From the NCBI GenBank assembly GCA_934526015.1, contig CAKSZY010000001.1:124001-188000 (forward strand): a stretch of 64,000 nucleotides of DNA. Reading direction: 5' to 3'. Source of the DNA: an uncultured Dokdonella sp. Its GTDB lineage: Bacteria; Pseudomonadota; Gammaproteobacteria; Xanthomonadales; Rhodanobacteraceae. Both the position numbers and the translations under genes were made by a program. The notes under the pieces are model-generated. The model made no database searches. It saw only the letters and a list, made by a program, of their open reading frames with translations, and was not told the origin of the DNA. Of the stretch, positions 45,401 to 54,705 are shown in pieces. The stretch's first letter is position 1. Each line of letters starts with the position of its first letter.

Positions 45401-45588
45401 TGGGTCACCGAGTCCTCCAGCACCTGCGCCGAAGCACCCGGATAGATCGCGCGGATTTCCACCGCGGGCGGCGCCACGGTCGGGTACATCGAAATCGGCA
45501 GGCTGGTGATCGACAAGCCGCCGGCGAGCATGATGATGATCGCGATGACCCAGGCGAAGATCGGCCGGTCGATGAAGAAGCGTGCCAT
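42439..45588 (-). CDS. RND multidrug efflux transporter (AcrB/MexB family, HAE1)
   Basis: The 1049-residue inner-membrane pump starts [20 protein letters not shown] and has the 12-helix RND layout with two large periplasmic loops. The proton-relay Asp pair is in [20 protein letters not shown]. Porter-domain segments such as [20 protein letters not shown] and [19 protein letters not shown] are typical of HAE1 hydrophobic/amphiphilic efflux. It follows the adaptor gene by 5 bases. No outer-membrane TolC-type gene follows, so an unlinked one must serve. Substrates cannot be predicted. Confidence 0.95.
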   Translation of the reverse strand: MARFFIDRPIFAWVIAIIIMLAGGLSITSLPISMYPTVAPPAVEIRAIYPGASAQVLEDSVTQVIEQNMKGLDGLMYFSSNSSANGIASIRLSFESGTDPDIAQVQVQNKLQLAMPLLPQEVQRQGVNVSKSTSSFLAVIGFVSEDGSMNRHDIADYIGANVVDPLSRVPGVGNIQVFGSKYAMRIWLDPNKLHTYRLSIAEVTAAIQAQNAQVAIGQLGGTPAIDGQEINATIKAQDRLRTPEQFRDIIVRSEADGSVLRLGDIARVEMGAETYDFVSRFNRQDATGVAISLSTGANALDTAAGVQEALATLQPYFPPGLKAVIPFDTTPFVKVSIKNVIITLLEAIALVFLVMYLFLQNFRATLIPTIAVPVVLLGTFGVLATLGFSVNMLTMFAMVLAIGLLVDDAIVVVENVERIMSEEGLSPLEATRKSMDQITGALVGIGLVLSAVFVPMAFMSGSTGVIYRQFSATIVSAMLLSVVVAIVLTPALCATMLKPLKKGEHHESGNGLLARFFRWFNRNFDRTSGNYQRGVRGIVTRPARFMAIFAALAVVMGVMFARLPSAFLPNEDQGVLMALVSTPVGATQQRTLEAMAKLEDHFLENEPDAVQSVMAVQGFSFAGMGQNAGMAFIKLKDWSERGDPELGAGAVAARGMAAMSQIKDAMIFVFPPPAMPELGIGAGYTFFLKDNAGLGHEALLGARNQLLGLAAQSPLLANVRPNGQEDTPQLKIDIDEAKAGALGLSVGMINATLAAAWGSQYIDDFIDRGRVKRVYLQAAPQFRMNPEDFRLWSVKNSQGEMVPFPAFASMDWDYGSPRLERYNGVSSMEIQGEAAPGVASGDAMLEIERLVEQLPQGFGIEWTAVSYQERQAGAQTPLLYALSLLIVFLCLAALYESWTVPTAVLLVAPLGILGAVLANTFRGMERDVYFQVAMLTTVGLTSKNGILIVEFAKANLESGMELIAATMQAVRDRLRPIIMTSLAFGLGVLPLAIASGAGSGAQRAIGTGVIGGMIVGTGLGVFFIPLFFVVVQKIFGKRSQETLPAAAVD

Positions 45589-45593
45589 GCGAT

Positions 45594-46826
45594 CTACTCC
45601 CGGCTCGCCGGCGCGGACGCATCCGCGGCATCGGCTGAGCCCTGCGGCTTCGTCGCGGGCTCCGGCTTCGCGGCGGGCGCACGGCCGGCCGCGGGTTCGA
45701 TCACTTCGGTCACCTCCACCGACGCACCGGGCGCGATCTTCTGCAGCCCCTCGACCACGACGCGATCGCCGGCAATCAGGCCGGACTCGACCAGCCACTG
45801 GTCACCGACGGTCTGGCTGACGACGACCGGGCGCTGTTCGATCACGCCGTCGGCATTGACCACCATCGCCGAGGTGTTGCCCTTCGGGTCGCGGGCGATG
45901 CCACGCTGCGGCACCAGCACGGCGTCATGGCGCACGCCGGCGCCGAGCACGGCGCGCACGTACATGCCCGGCAGCAGCACGCGGTCGGGATTCGGCACCT
46001 CGACGCGCAGCGCCACGCTGCCGGTGGCGGGGTCGACCATGACCTCGGAAAACTTCAGGGTGCCGGCATGGGTGAACTCGCTGCCGTCTTCGAGCAGGAT
46101 GCGCACCGGCATGGCTTCCTCGCCGCGCTCGATGCGGCCTTCGGCCAGCGAGCGGCGCAATTTCAGCAACTCGGCACTGGACTGGGTGAGGTCGACGTAG
46201 ATCGGATCGAGCTGTTGCACGATGGCGAGCGCCTGCGCCTGGTTGGCGGTCACCAGGGCGCCCTGGGTGACGCTCGAGCGGCCGATGCGGCCATCGATCG
46301 GCGAGGTGATCCGCGCATGCCCGAGGGTCACGTTGGCGGCGTCGAGCGCCGCACGCGCGGCGCCGACATCGGCCTCGGCCTGACCGAGCGCGGCGGTGGC
46401 ATTGTCATGCGCCTGGCGGCTGACCGCCCCGACTTCGGCCAGTTCGGCGGTGCGCCTGGCGGTGAGTCGTGCCGCGACCACGGTGGCCTCGGCGCGTTTC
46501 AGCTGCGCGCGCGCACTGTTGGCCGCTGCCCGATAGGTGGCATCGTCGATCTGGTAGAGCGGCTGGCCGGCCTTGACGATTTCGCCCTCGTCGAACAGGC
46601 GGGCGGCGACCAGGCCACCGACCTGGGGACGCACCTCGGCCATCAGCCATGCGCTCGTGCGACCCGGCAGTTCACGACTGAGGGAGACCGTACCGGAGGC
46701 GAGGACGGCGACGCTGACCGCGGGTTTCGGCGGTGCGCCGGCCTGTTCGGTGCGACCGCAGGCGACCAGCGCGAAGGTGAGCGCGGCAAGCAGGGGCAGG
46801 GTGCAGGACCGGAGGGTTGTCGGCAT
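45594..46826 (-). CDS. RND efflux periplasmic adaptor lipoprotein
   Basis: The 410-residue membrane-fusion protein has a lipobox ([17 protein letters not shown]) and the AcrA/MexA domains. These include a lipoyl half ([20 protein letters not shown] then [10 protein letters not shown]), a helical hairpin (residues about 105-180), and [20 protein letters not shown] closing the lipoyl domain. The beta-barrel and membrane-proximal regions follow. The C-terminus carries an unusual Ala/Pro/Glu-rich tail. I start at ATG 46826; an upstream in-frame ATG at 46850 is possible. It is divergent from the TetR gene across a palindromic site, so it is probably repressed by that protein. Confidence 0.92.
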   Translation of the reverse strand: MPTTLRSCTLPLLAALTFALVACGRTEQAGAPPKPAVSVAVLASGTVSLSRELPGRTSAWLMAEVRPQVGGLVAARLFDEGEIVKAGQPLYQIDDATYRAAANSARAQLKRAEATVVAARLTARRTAELAEVGAVSRQAHDNATAALGQAEADVGAARAALDAANVTLGHARITSPIDGRIGRSSVTQGALVTANQAQALAIVQQLDPIYVDLTQSSAELLKLRRSLAEGRIERGEEAMPVRILLEDGSEFTHAGTLKFSEVMVDPATGSVALRVEVPNPDRVLLPGMYVRAVLGAGVRHDAVLVPQRGIARDPKGNTSAMVVNADGVIEQRPVVVSQTVGDQWLVESGLIAGDRVVVEGLQKIAPGASVEVTEVIEPAAGRAPAAKPEPATKPQGSADAADASAPASRE

Positions 46827-46922
46827 GGGGAGGGGCCTTGTCGAGAACATGCCATGCCGCCCGGCGGCAACGAAGCTCCGGGCGAACGGCATCGAAATAA
46901 GGAGATCGGATCGGTTGCGAAC

Positions 46923-46943
46923 TATACATGCATGAATGTATGC
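46923..46943. promoter_or_regulatory. Palindromic operator for the TetR/AcrR-type repressor
   Basis: TATACATGCATGAATGTATG (46923-46942) is an imperfect palindrome: ATACAT, CATG and ATGTAT recur on the opposite strand. It resembles the E. coli AcrR box (TACATACATT...ATGTATGTA). It lies 34 bases before the repressor start and about 97 before the adaptor start, well placed to control both. Confidence 0.72.
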
Positions 46944-46976
46944 TTGTCAAAACCATATTCAAGTACCGATCGAAAC

Positions 46977-47639
46977 ATGGCGCGCAGGACTCGAAAAGAA
47001 GCATTGGAAACGCGCGAGGGCATCCTCGACGCGGCCGAGGCGTGTTTCCTCGAACACGGCCCCTCGCGCACCAGCCTCGAGGCCATCGCCAGTCGGGCAG
47101 GCTGTACCCGCGGGGCGGTCTACTGGCATTTCAAGAACAAGATCGAGGTGCTGGATGCGGTGCTCGACCGCGTGCAAACGCCAATGCTGATGCGCATGGA
47201 CGCCGCCATCCGGAAAGATACCGCCACGCCGCTGGCGAACCTGCTGGCGGTCACCCGCGAATCGCTCGCCGAGTTCGGTACCAACCCGCATATCCGCAAC
47301 GCGATCGAGATCCTCGAGATGCGCTGCGAACTCGTCGAGGAAACCGCCAGCGTGTTCGAGCGCCACCTGCGCGGCCACCAGCGCGCGCGGGCGAACATCG
47401 AGACCGCGTTCACCCGCGCCGCCGCCATCGGCAAGCTCAAACCGGGCGTCACCGTCGAGACCTGCACCAACACCCTGATGTGGATCCTGTTCGGAGCCCT
47501 GCACACGCACTTCCTCGCCCCGGAGCGACACGACATGGCCGAACGCGTGATGGCGGCGCTGGAAGTCGCGCTGCACGGAATGGTGCGCGAGGACTACCTC
47601 GCGCAGATACTGAAAGGAAGCGTTGCCGTACCGGCCTGA
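46977..47639 (+). CDS. TetR/AcrR-family repressor of the RND operon
   Basis: The 220-residue protein has the N-terminal TetR helix-turn-helix: ILDAAEACFLEHGPSRTSLE, then AIASRAGCTRGAVYWHFKNK. It has a C-terminal ligand domain of the AcrR/SmeT/TtgR type (FGTNPHIRNAIEILEMRCEL). Such proteins repress an adjacent RND pump until a drug or similar ligand binds. ATG 46977 fits the family start. It is divergent from the adaptor and pump genes, with a palindrome in the spacer. Confidence 0.93.
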   Translation: MARRTRKEALETREGILDAAEACFLEHGPSRTSLEAIASRAGCTRGAVYWHFKNKIEVLDAVLDRVQTPMLMRMDAAIRKDTATPLANLLAVTRESLAEFGTNPHIRNAIEILEMRCELVEETASVFERHLRGHQRARANIETAFTRAAAIGKLKPGVTVETCTNTLMWILFGALHTHFLAPERHDMAERVMAALEVALHGMVREDYLAQILKGSVAVPA

Positions 47640-47743
47640 CCCGGCATCCGCCGCAGTCGCCGGCGTTCGTCCCGCAGTACACGCATGAAGGGCTGGCCCG
47701 CAGCCTGCAGACCCGCGTCGCCCCCGAATTCGAGGTGTCCACC

Positions 47744-48754
47744 ATGACGATCAAGACGGTTTACATTCCCGCCGGCGGCGGTTTCGACCACGTCAGCATC
47801 GGCAGCACGCAGCCCGTCGAACCGCGCGCGGGCGACATCACCGTCCGGCTGCGCGCCAGTTCGCTCAACTATCACGACTATGGGGTGGTGAGCGGCGTGA
47901 TGGCGCCCAAGGAGCGTCGCATCCCGATGTCCGACGGTGCCGGGGAAGTGGTTGCGGTCGGCGAGGGCGTGACCGGATTCGCCGTCGGCGACCACGTGGT
48001 CAGCACGTTCTTCCCGGACTGGCTGGATGGCGAGCCGCAGGCGGAGGGTTTCGGCCGTGTGCCGGGAGACGGCATCGACGGCTATGCGCGCGAGCAGGTC
48101 ACCGCGCCGGCGACGGCGTTCACCTTGGCGCCGCGAGGCTGGAGCCACGCCGAGGCCGCCACGCTGACCACCGCCGGCCTGACCGCCTGGCGCGCTCTGT
48201 TCGAGCACGGCGCGCTGCAGCCGGGGCAGGATGTCCTGGTACTGGGCACCGGCGGCGTGTCGATCTTCGCGCTGCAGTTCGCGAAGCTGGCCGGCGCGCG
48301 GGTCATCGCCACCTCGTCCAGCGACGCCAAGCTCGAGCGCCTGCGCGAACTGGGCGCCGACGAGGTGATCAACCATCGCCAGGATCCGGAGTGGGGCATG
48401 ACCGTGCGCGGACTCACCGATGGCCGCGGCGTGGACCACGTCATCGAGGTGGGTGGGCCGGAGACACTGCTGCAATCGATGCTGGCCACGCGGGTCGGCG
48501 GCCACATTGCGGTGATCGGCGTGCTGAGCGGCTTCGACGGCAAACTGCCGCTGGGCCTGGCACTGGCACGGCATCTGCGGCTGCAGGCGTTCGTCGTCGG
48601 CAGCCGCCGCCAGCAGCAGGACATGGTGCGGGCGCTGGAAGCCAGCACACTGCGGCCGGTCATCGACCGCCACTTCGCGCTGGATGAGCTGGTGCCTGCG
48701 TTCCGTCACCAGGAGAGCGGGAAGCACGTCGGCAAGATCGTGCTGGAAATTTGA
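47744..48754 (+). CDS. NAD(P)-dependent alcohol dehydrogenase-like oxidoreductase (MDR family)
   Basis: The 336-residue protein is a medium-chain dehydrogenase/reductase. GroES-like start: VRLRASSLNYHDYGVVSGVM and SDGAGEVVAVGEGVTGFAVG. Rossmann part: DVLVLGTGGVSIFALQFAKL and VIATSSSDAKLERLRELGAD. The Cys residues of the structural and catalytic zinc sites are missing, so it is probably a zinc-free quinone-reductase-like member. ATG 47744 has GAGGTG upstream. It follows the TetR gene by about 100 bases on the same strand. Substrate unknown. Confidence 0.88.
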   Translation: MTIKTVYIPAGGGFDHVSIGSTQPVEPRAGDITVRLRASSLNYHDYGVVSGVMAPKERRIPMSDGAGEVVAVGEGVTGFAVGDHVVSTFFPDWLDGEPQAEGFGRVPGDGIDGYAREQVTAPATAFTLAPRGWSHAEAATLTTAGLTAWRALFEHGALQPGQDVLVLGTGGVSIFALQFAKLAGARVIATSSSDAKLERLRELGADEVINHRQDPEWGMTVRGLTDGRGVDHVIEVGGPETLLQSMLATRVGGHIAVIGVLSGFDGKLPLGLALARHLRLQAFVVGSRRQQQDMVRALEASTLRPVIDRHFALDELVPAFRHQESGKHVGKIVLEI

Positions 48755-49042
48755 GCCCGAGCTTGATCACGACACGTCCTTGGTTCCGCGAGGGGTCGTG
48801 CCGCGTTCCTGGGGATGAAGCAGATTCGGAGTTGCGCAGGAACGAGCGCGAGAACACTTCAGTTCGGACGGCCCACTTGACCACTTCGGCGTGGGCGGGC
48901 GTCCCGCGCTGAACCCATCCAATGTGAAGCAGCAAAACAAAACGGGGGCTTGCCTCCGCGCGGCACGAAACTCTCGCCACAGCCCGATATGATGCATAAT
49001 GCATATTATGTCTAATTCGATATCCGTGCCGAACCCGCGGAA
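48755..49042. other. Convergent spacer without a supported gene
   Basis: About 290 bases between the ends of the oxidoreductase and the sensor-kinase gene. It is markedly more A/T-rich near 48990-49025 and holds the palindrome CATAAT-GCAT-ATTATG around 48995-49010. A minus-strand reading frame (48767-48997) starts there but has a composition (many Ser, Arg, Pro, Cys) unlike real proteins in this window. It may be the remnant of a foreign insertion or a terminator/regulatory region. Confidence 0.4.
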
Positions 49043-50320
49043 TCAGGACACAGCCACTCCCCCGTGATTCGCCAGCCGCAGCTGACTGACCGTGCCGGCA
49101 CCGGGCGCGGAGGAAAACGTCAGCGTCCAGCCGAGGTGTTCGCACAGGCGTGCGAGCAGGTCGAGGCCGATGCCGTCGCCACTGCGACCGCCGCGGGCGA
49201 GCTGCTTGTAGATCCGGCCGATCTCCTCCGGGCTCATGCCATGACCCGGATCCTCGATGGTGACGATTGCGTCGGCGTCGAGGCGCATGCGGATCGTGCC
49301 GCGGTCGCTGTTCTCGATGGCGTTGCGCAGCAGGTTGCCGATCGCGGCCTGGACGATGTGCATGGGTGCTTCGACCGTGCACGCGGCGAGGCTGTCGACG
49401 ACGATCGACAACGCCTTGTCACCCAGCAGGTACTGATGGTCGAGGATGATGTCCGGCAGGAGTTCGTGCAGCAGGATGATTTCACTGCTGCGCGAAAGCC
49501 GCGCCGGGTCTTTCGCCAGGGTCAGCAACAACGCCACCAGCTGCTCGACATTGCGCGCGGCATGCAGGGCACGCTGCACCTGCCCTCTCGCCGTCGCCGG
49601 CAGCGACGGCTGTTCCAGTGCCAGTTCGAGGGCGCCGGCGATCACCGCGATCGGGGTGCGCAACTCGTGGCTCGCGGTGTTGTTGAATGCGCGTTCGCGC
49701 TCGATGAATTCCTCCTGTCGGCGCAGGTAGTCGTTGAGTGCTCCGGCGATGACGTGCAGTTCGGTGCTGGCGTCTTCCGCCAACGGAACACGCTGGCCGC
49801 TGCGGTCCGGAACCAGCGCGGTGATGGTCTCGGCCATTTGCGACAGCGGATGCAGGGATCGGCGCAATCCCTGCGTGACCAGCACGCCCATCGCCACCAG
49901 CAGGAACACGGCCAGACCCAGCACGACGAGGATCAGCGCGTCCTCCAATACTTCCAGGTCGGTGATGTCGAGCGCGACGACATGATCGATGCCGTCGAGG
50001 CGATGCACCAGGACGACGTTTTCCCGGCCGTCGAGCCAGAAGTCGTCGTAGATGCCCTCGGCCAGTCCGTCCACGGCCGGCGGAGGCGGCCGCTCCGGTG
50101 CCGTGTAGATGCGCAGCGATCCGGTGTCCTCGTGGACGTGGCCGGGGTCGGCCGCCTTGCGTTCGCGGTATTCCGCGAGTTCCTGCTTGAGCAGGTATTC
50201 CCAGACGCGGTCCTCGAGGAATTCATCGGCGAGGAACAGCAGGATCACCGCGCCAAGCACCACGGCATAACCGCGCAGCCAGCGCATGATCTGCGTCTGC
50301 AGGCTGCGGCGCGGCTTCAT
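49043..50320 (-). CDS. colS: Sensor histidine kinase, ColS/PmrB-like
   Basis: The 425-residue kinase has two membrane helices (about 17-33 and 128-148) flanking a roughly 95-residue periplasmic domain. HAMP is followed by HisKA with His218 (AFNNTASHELRTPIAVIAGA) and a HATPase whose G2 region reads GRSGDGIGLDLLARLCEHLG. The periplasmic part carries ExxE pairs at residues 33-36, 47-50 and 123-126 plus His106 and His113. ExxE is the metal-sensing motif described in PmrB and in ColS. Metal sensing is therefore a fair inference. It overlaps the upstream regulator gene by four bases (ATGA). The symbol is by resemblance. Confidence 0.8.
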   Translation of the reverse strand: MKPRRSLQTQIMRWLRGYAVVLGAVILLFLADEFLEDRVWEYLLKQELAEYRERKAADPGHVHEDTGSLRIYTAPERPPPPAVDGLAEGIYDDFWLDGRENVVLVHRLDGIDHVVALDITDLEVLEDALILVVLGLAVFLLVAMGVLVTQGLRRSLHPLSQMAETITALVPDRSGQRVPLAEDASTELHVIAGALNDYLRRQEEFIERERAFNNTASHELRTPIAVIAGALELALEQPSLPATARGQVQRALHAARNVEQLVALLLTLAKDPARLSRSSEIILLHELLPDIILDHQYLLGDKALSIVVDSLAACTVEAPMHIVQAAIGNLLRNAIENSDRGTIRMRLDADAIVTIEDPGHGMSPEEIGRIYKQLARGGRSGDGIGLDLLARLCEHLGWTLTFSSAPGAGTVSQLRLANHGGVAVS

Positions 50321-51009
50321 GCGCCCGGGACCTCATGCGGAACCGCCAGACGATAACCGACGCGCGGCAGCGTCTGGATCAGTTTCACCGCGAACGGACC
50401 GTCGACGCTGCGGCGAAGCTCGTAGACGTGCGAACGCAGCATGTCGCCATCGGGCGGGTCCTCGCCCCACAGCGCATGCTCGAGTTGCTGGCGGGTGACC
50501 GCCGCCGGACTGGCCTGCATCAGCGTTTCCAGCAACTTGCGGCAGGCCGGATAGAGGTGCAGCGGTCGACCCGCGCGGGTCGCTTCGAGGGTGGCGAGAT
50601 CGAAGTGCAGGTCGTGCACTTCGAGCACGCGGCGCGATGGACGTCCTCTCGCTCGAGCGACCAGCGCCTCCAGGCGCACCTCGAGCTCCGGCAATGCAAA
50701 CGGCTTGGTCAGGTAGTCGTCGGCACCGGCGCGAAAACCGGCGATCTTGTCGGGCAGCTCGTCGCGGGCGGTCAGCATGATCACCGGCACCGCCGAACCG
50801 GCCTCCTCGCGCAGTCGGCGCAACAAGCGGGGTCCGTCCAGGCGCGGCAGCATCCAGTCGAGCACGATCGCATCGTAGGGCTGGGTACGGGCGAGATGCA
50901 GGCCGGTCACGCCATCCGGCGCGGCATCCAGCACGTGGCCACGCATCTCGAAGTAATCGAACAGGTTGGCGACCAGGCTCCGGTTGTCTTCGACGATCAA
51001 CAGCCGCAT
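50317..51009 (-). CDS. colR: OmpR-family response regulator, ColR-like
   Basis: The 230-residue regulator begins MRLLIVEDNRSLVANLFDYF and has phosphoacceptor Asp51 (AIVLDWMLPRLDG) and the Thr/Lys switch residues (IMLTARDELPDKIAGF; YLTKPFALPELE). Its C-terminal winged helix contains EHALWGEDPPDGDMLRSHVY and TLPRVGYRLAVP. The opening and the LWG-D-P-D-D-LRSHV pattern resemble ColR more than PhoP. ColR regulates outer-membrane and lipid A modification genes in Pseudomonas and Xanthomonas. It is divergent from the lipid glycosylation genes (ArnT-like first), which may be its targets. Confidence 0.85.
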   Translation of the reverse strand: MRLLIVEDNRSLVANLFDYFEMRGHVLDAAPDGVTGLHLARTQPYDAIVLDWMLPRLDGPRLLRRLREEAGSAVPVIMLTARDELPDKIAGFRAGADDYLTKPFALPELEVRLEALVARARGRPSRRVLEVHDLHFDLATLEATRAGRPLHLYPACRKLLETLMQASPAAVTRQQLEHALWGEDPPDGDMLRSHVYELRRSVDGPFAVKLIQTLPRVGYRLAVPHEVPGA

Positions 51010-51142
51010 TGGCGGGTTCTGGCGGCAGCAAGGGGCAGGCGCGCAGCATGACAGAGCCGGTGTCGGAAAGTCGTCGGCATTCCGACGATTCTCCTACGCA
51101 GCCGATCCGATGATGGCCGCCCCGCAGGGCCGGCCCCGATTG

Positions 51143-52861
51143 ATGACCTCCACCGCCATCCCCTTCCCTTCCCGCTGGCAGATGCCGTTGCTGCTGGCGC
51201 TGATCGTGCTGGCGCTGGCCGCCGGTCTCGGCCTGCGCGAACCCATGCCGGCCGACGAACCGCGCTTCGTGCTGATGGCCCGGACCATGCTGGAAACGGG
51301 CGAATGGCTGTTTCCCCGCCGCGGCATCGAGCTCTACGCGGAGAAGCCGCCGGTGTTCCTCTGGCTGCAGGCGGCCAGTTACCGGCTGGTCGGCGATTGG
51401 CGGGTGTCCTTCCTGCTGCCATCGCTGCTGGCGGCGCTGGCGAGCCTGTGGCTGGCGGGCGACCTCGCGCGGAGGCTGTGGGGTCGACGGGCGATGCTGT
51501 ATGCGGTGTTCGGCCTTTTCGTCTGCCTGCAGTTCGGCTTGCAGGCCAAGCGCGCGCAGATCGACATGGTGCTGGTGGCGATGACCACCTTGTCGCTGTG
51601 GGCGCTCCTGCGTTACCTGCTGGAACGGCCGGACTGGAGGCTGCTGCTGCTCGGCGGCTTCGCTGCCGGACTCGGCACGGTCACCAAGGGCGTCGGCTTC
51701 CTGCCGCTGCTGGTGTTCCTGCCGTGGCTGTGGGTACGTGCGAAGACCCGGCATTCCCTGCCCGCGCCGCGCGCCGCGCATCTGCCGGCGATCGTCGCCG
51801 GATTCCTGCTGGGCGCGGGCGTATGGCTGCTGCCGATGTTGCTGGCGGTGATGACCTCCGGCGATCCGGCACTGCACGCCTATGCGCGCGAGTTGCTGCT
51901 GAAGCAGACGGCAACGCGCTATGCGGACGCCTGGCATCACGTCAAGCCGGCCTGGTACTACCTGCAGACGATGCTGACCCTGTGGTTGCCGGGCGTGCTG
52001 CTGGCACCATGGCTGCTGCCGGCCTGGTGGCGGCGCCTGCGCCGGATCGATCCGCGGTACAGCCTGCTGCTGGGCTGGGCGATGCTCGTGCTGGCGTTCT
52101 TCAGCCTCACGCCCGGCAAACGCGAGGTCTACGTCTTTCCGATCCTGCCGGTGCTGTGCGTCGCTGCGGCACCGCTGCTGCCGGTGCTGTTGCGCCGTCG
52201 TCGCGTTCGCATCCTGCTGTGGATCTACATCGGTACGCTGGCGGTCGCGGCGCTGGCTGCCGCGGCCTGGCTGCTCGCCGGTCCGCAGGAGCACCTGCAC
52301 GCACTGATCGAGGATCGCGGCATGGACACCACGGTGGCCCTGCGCATCGCTGTCTCCCTGCTGCTGTTCGGCGCGCTGGCCCTGGGCGTTTTCGTGCTGG
52401 CCCTGTGGCGCTCGCCGAAGCGTCCCGGCCCTGCCCTGGTGGTGGTCACCGCGGCGCTGTGGATGACCTTCGGCATCGGCGTGCAGCCGGCGCTGAGTCC
52501 CGCGGCGTCTGCGCAGGCCTTGATGGCCGAGGTCGGCCGGACGATCGGTCCGGATGCCGAGTTGGCCCTGCTCGGATGGCGCGAGCAACACCGGCTTCAA
52601 GCCGATCGTGCGGTGGTGGATTTCGGGTTCAAGCGACCGTGGAGCGAGCAATGGCCGCTCGCACGCGACTGGCTGCTGGCCGACCCCGACCGTCGCTGGT
52701 TGTTCCTGCGCGAGGAAGCCGCGGTCGCCTGCCTTGATCCGGCCCGGCGGATCGCCATCGGCGAATCGAATCGTCGCACCTGGCTGCTCGCACCGGGGCG
52801 AGCGTGGATCCCGGGCTGCGAAGTGCCGACGGACGGGCTGCCGGATGCGGACGAGGAATGA
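51143..52861 (+). CDS. ArnT-like membrane glycosyltransferase (GT-C fold)
   Basis: The roughly 572-residue protein has about 12 membrane helices. Its first periplasmic loop carries the GT-C signature (GLREPMPADEPRFVLMARTM then ETGEWLFPRRGIELYAEKPP), as in ArnT, the enzyme that adds aminoarabinose to lipid A. Family members transfer sugars from undecaprenyl phosphate to lipids. Start choice is open: ATG 51143 or in-frame ATG 51110/51113, none with a good Shine-Dalgarno. It is first of three same-strand genes (GT2, LAB-N) and divergent from the ColRS-like system. The sugar and acceptor are unknown. Confidence 0.83.
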   Translation: MTSTAIPFPSRWQMPLLLALIVLALAAGLGLREPMPADEPRFVLMARTMLETGEWLFPRRGIELYAEKPPVFLWLQAASYRLVGDWRVSFLLPSLLAALASLWLAGDLARRLWGRRAMLYAVFGLFVCLQFGLQAKRAQIDMVLVAMTTLSLWALLRYLLERPDWRLLLLGGFAAGLGTVTKGVGFLPLLVFLPWLWVRAKTRHSLPAPRAAHLPAIVAGFLLGAGVWLLPMLLAVMTSGDPALHAYARELLLKQTATRYADAWHHVKPAWYYLQTMLTLWLPGVLLAPWLLPAWWRRLRRIDPRYSLLLGWAMLVLAFFSLTPGKREVYVFPILPVLCVAAAPLLPVLLRRRRVRILLWIYIGTLAVAALAAAAWLLAGPQEHLHALIEDRGMDTTVALRIAVSLLLFGALALGVFVLALWRSPKRPGPALVVVTAALWMTFGIGVQPALSPAASAQALMAEVGRTIGPDAELALLGWREQHRLQADRAVVDFGFKRPWSEQWPLARDWLLADPDRRWLFLREEAAVACLDPARRIAIGESNRRTWLLAPGRAWIPGCEVPTDGLPDADEE

Positions 52862-52938
52862 GTGCCTCGCGCACCGGCCCGCCCACGACATTTTTCCGAC
52901 TTTGCCCAACCGACACTCCCGACATCGGAAAAACACCC

Positions 52939-53676
52939 ATGCCGTCACTCTCCGTCGTCATCCCCGTCTTCAACGAGCGCGACAACATTGCCGCGCTGAT
53001 CCGTGAAACCGCGGCGCACCTGCGCGACCGCATCGCCTTCGACATCCTCTGCGTCGACGACCGTTCCGAAGACGACAGCCGTGACGTGCTGGCCGCCTTG
53101 AAGGCCGAGGTCGCCGAGTTGCGCGTGCTCGCGCATCATCGCCGTTGCGGGCAGAGCGCCGCGATCCGCAGCGGCGTGAAGCACGCGCTGTCGCCGTGGA
53201 TCGCCACGCTCGACGGCGACGGCCAGAACGATCCGGCCGACATCCTGCGCCTGCTCGATGCCCGCGACAGCGCCGACGCCGCGATCCGGCTGTTCGCCGG
53301 CTGGCGGACCGAGCGCCGGGATCCGGCCGGGAAGCGTTGGGCCTCGCGCTGGGCCAACCGCATCCGCCAGCGTCTGCTGCACGACGACACCCCCGACACC
53401 GGTTGCGGCATCAAGCTGTTCGAGCGCAGCGCCTTCCTCGACTTGCCCTACTTCGACCACATGCATCGGTATCTGCCGGCGCTGATGCAGCGCGCCGGAT
53501 GGAAAACGCAGAGCGTGCCGGTGGCGCACCGGGCGCGCGCGGCCGGCCGCTCGAAGTACACCAACCTTGGTCGCGCCGTGGTCGGCGTGCGCGACCTGCT
53601 CGGCGTGTCGTGGCTGATCCGGCGCAGCCATATTGCCGGCGTCAGCGAAATCGCCGCGGGAACGAGGCATCCGTGA
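52939..53676 (+). CDS. Family 2 glycosyltransferase (polyprenyl-phosphate sugar transferase, ArnC/DPM1-like)
   Basis: The 245-residue enzyme starts SLSVVIPVFNERDNIAALIR, with the nucleotide-binding DDRSEDDS and the metal motif in IATLDGDGQNDPADILRL. Acceptor-side residues are in DTPDTGCGIKLFERSAFLDL and ARAAGRSKYTNLGRAVVGVR. There are no C-terminal membrane helices, so it is of the soluble DPM1-like type. It would load a sugar onto undecaprenyl phosphate for the ArnT-like enzyme. The stop overlaps the next start (TGATG). Confidence 0.88.
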   Translation: MPSLSVVIPVFNERDNIAALIRETAAHLRDRIAFDILCVDDRSEDDSRDVLAALKAEVAELRVLAHHRRCGQSAAIRSGVKHALSPWIATLDGDGQNDPADILRLLDARDSADAAIRLFAGWRTERRDPAGKRWASRWANRIRQRLLHDDTPDTGCGIKLFERSAFLDLPYFDHMHRYLPALMQRAGWKTQSVPVAHRARAAGRSKYTNLGRAVVGVRDLLGVSWLIRRSHIAGVSEIAAGTRHP

Positions 53677-54023
53677 TGAACGAGGAAATCCTCATGCTCG
53701 GCTGGACCGGCCTGCACGTCACGCCGTGGAAGCTGATCGGACTCGCCGGTGCGGCGATGTTCGGATTGCGCTGGGTGGTGCAGGCGATCGCCTCGCACCG
53801 TGCGCGCCGGCCGGTGATCCCGCGCCTGTTCTGGTACATGAGCCTGTGCGGCAGCTTGATGGCGCTCGGCTATTTCCTGTTTTCCGCCAAACAGGATGCG
53901 GTCGGCGTGCTGCAGAACCTGCTGCCCGCGTTCACCGCCGCCTACAGCCTCTACCTCGACCTGCGCGGCGGGCGCGCGGCCACCCTGCCGGCGGCGCCGC
54001 GCGATGCGCATGCAGCGCGCTGA
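53676..54023 (+). CDS. LAB-N (lipid-A-disaccharide synthase N-terminal-like) membrane protein
   Basis: The 115-residue protein has three membrane helices and the LAB-N signature. MNEEILMLGWTGLHVTPWKL opens it, and PRLFWYMSLCGSLMALGYFL and DAVGVLQNLLPAFTAAYSLY follow. Such proteins are often found beside glycosyltransferases that modify lipid carriers or lipid A and may help handle the lipid substrate. The start overlaps the GT2 stop by one base (TGATG). The C-terminal 15 residues are polar Ala/Arg-rich. Confidence 0.85.
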   Translation: MNEEILMLGWTGLHVTPWKLIGLAGAAMFGLRWVVQAIASHRARRPVIPRLFWYMSLCGSLMALGYFLFSAKQDAVGVLQNLLPAFTAAYSLYLDLRGGRAATLPAAPRDAHAAR

Positions 54024-54085
54024 TCCGGCGCGGCGTCCGCCTGCACGCGCGCGCAGCGGTGCAGGCGGAAGGGCGATCGCCTGGT

Positions 54086-54637
54086 TCAGGCCTTGAAGCG
54101 CGCGACCCAATCCAGATAGCGGTCGAGCCAGGCGGAAACGAACTCGCGACTGGCCGCGCCGATGCCGCCATCGGCATCGAACAGGCCGTCCTTCGCATGG
54201 ATGAATGCCTCCGGCTGGCCGAGCGTCGGCATGTCGAGGTAGGCGAGGATGTTGCGCAGGTGCTGTTGCGCGAGCGAGGTGCCGATGGCGCCGATCGACA
54301 CGCCGGTCACGCCGGCCGGCTTGCCGGCCCAGGCACTCTGGCCGTACGGCCGCGAGGCATGGTCGATGGCGTTCTTCAACACGCCGGGGATCGAGCGGTT
54401 GTACTCGGGGGTGACGAACAGGATGCCGTCGGCGGCGGCAATGGCGGACTTCAGCCGCACCACCGAAGCCGCGGGATCGCCGTCGCGGTCCTGGTCATAG
54501 GGCGGCAGGTCGGCGATGCCGATGAAATCGAAGGCGGCGCGCGATCCGGCCAGCCGGGCCAGCGCCTTGGCGAACTTCAGGTTGAACGAATCCTTGCGCA
54601 GACTGCCGACAACGGTGCCGATGCGTAGCGTGGCCAT
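54086..54637 (-). CDS. NADPH-dependent FMN reductase family protein
   Basis: The 183-residue flavodoxin-like protein has the FMN phosphate loop (VVGSLRKDSFNLKFAKAL) and the conserved ILFVTPEYNRSIPGVLKNAI segment. VSIGAIGTSLAQQHLRNILA is also typical. Members reduce FMN, quinones or chromate with NAD(P)H. ATG 54637 has CCGGAG upstream. It stands alone, convergent with the LAB-N gene. Confidence 0.92.
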   Translation of the reverse strand: MATLRIGTVVGSLRKDSFNLKFAKALARLAGSRAAFDFIGIADLPPYDQDRDGDPAASVVRLKSAIAAADGILFVTPEYNRSIPGVLKNAIDHASRPYGQSAWAGKPAGVTGVSIGAIGTSLAQQHLRNILAYLDMPTLGQPEAFIHAKDGLFDADGGIGAASREFVSAWLDRYLDWVARFKA

Positions 54638-54705
54638 GCGGGTACTCCGGTGGAAAGGCCGGAGGATGGTACCGCTTGCGGACCGCGGCGGGGCACGCGT
54701 CGCCG

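Noticed and set aside
48767..48997. 76-codon minus-strand frame after the oxidoreductase
   Set aside because: Ser/Arg/Cys/Pro-rich composition, no Shine-Dalgarno and no domain; probably chance.
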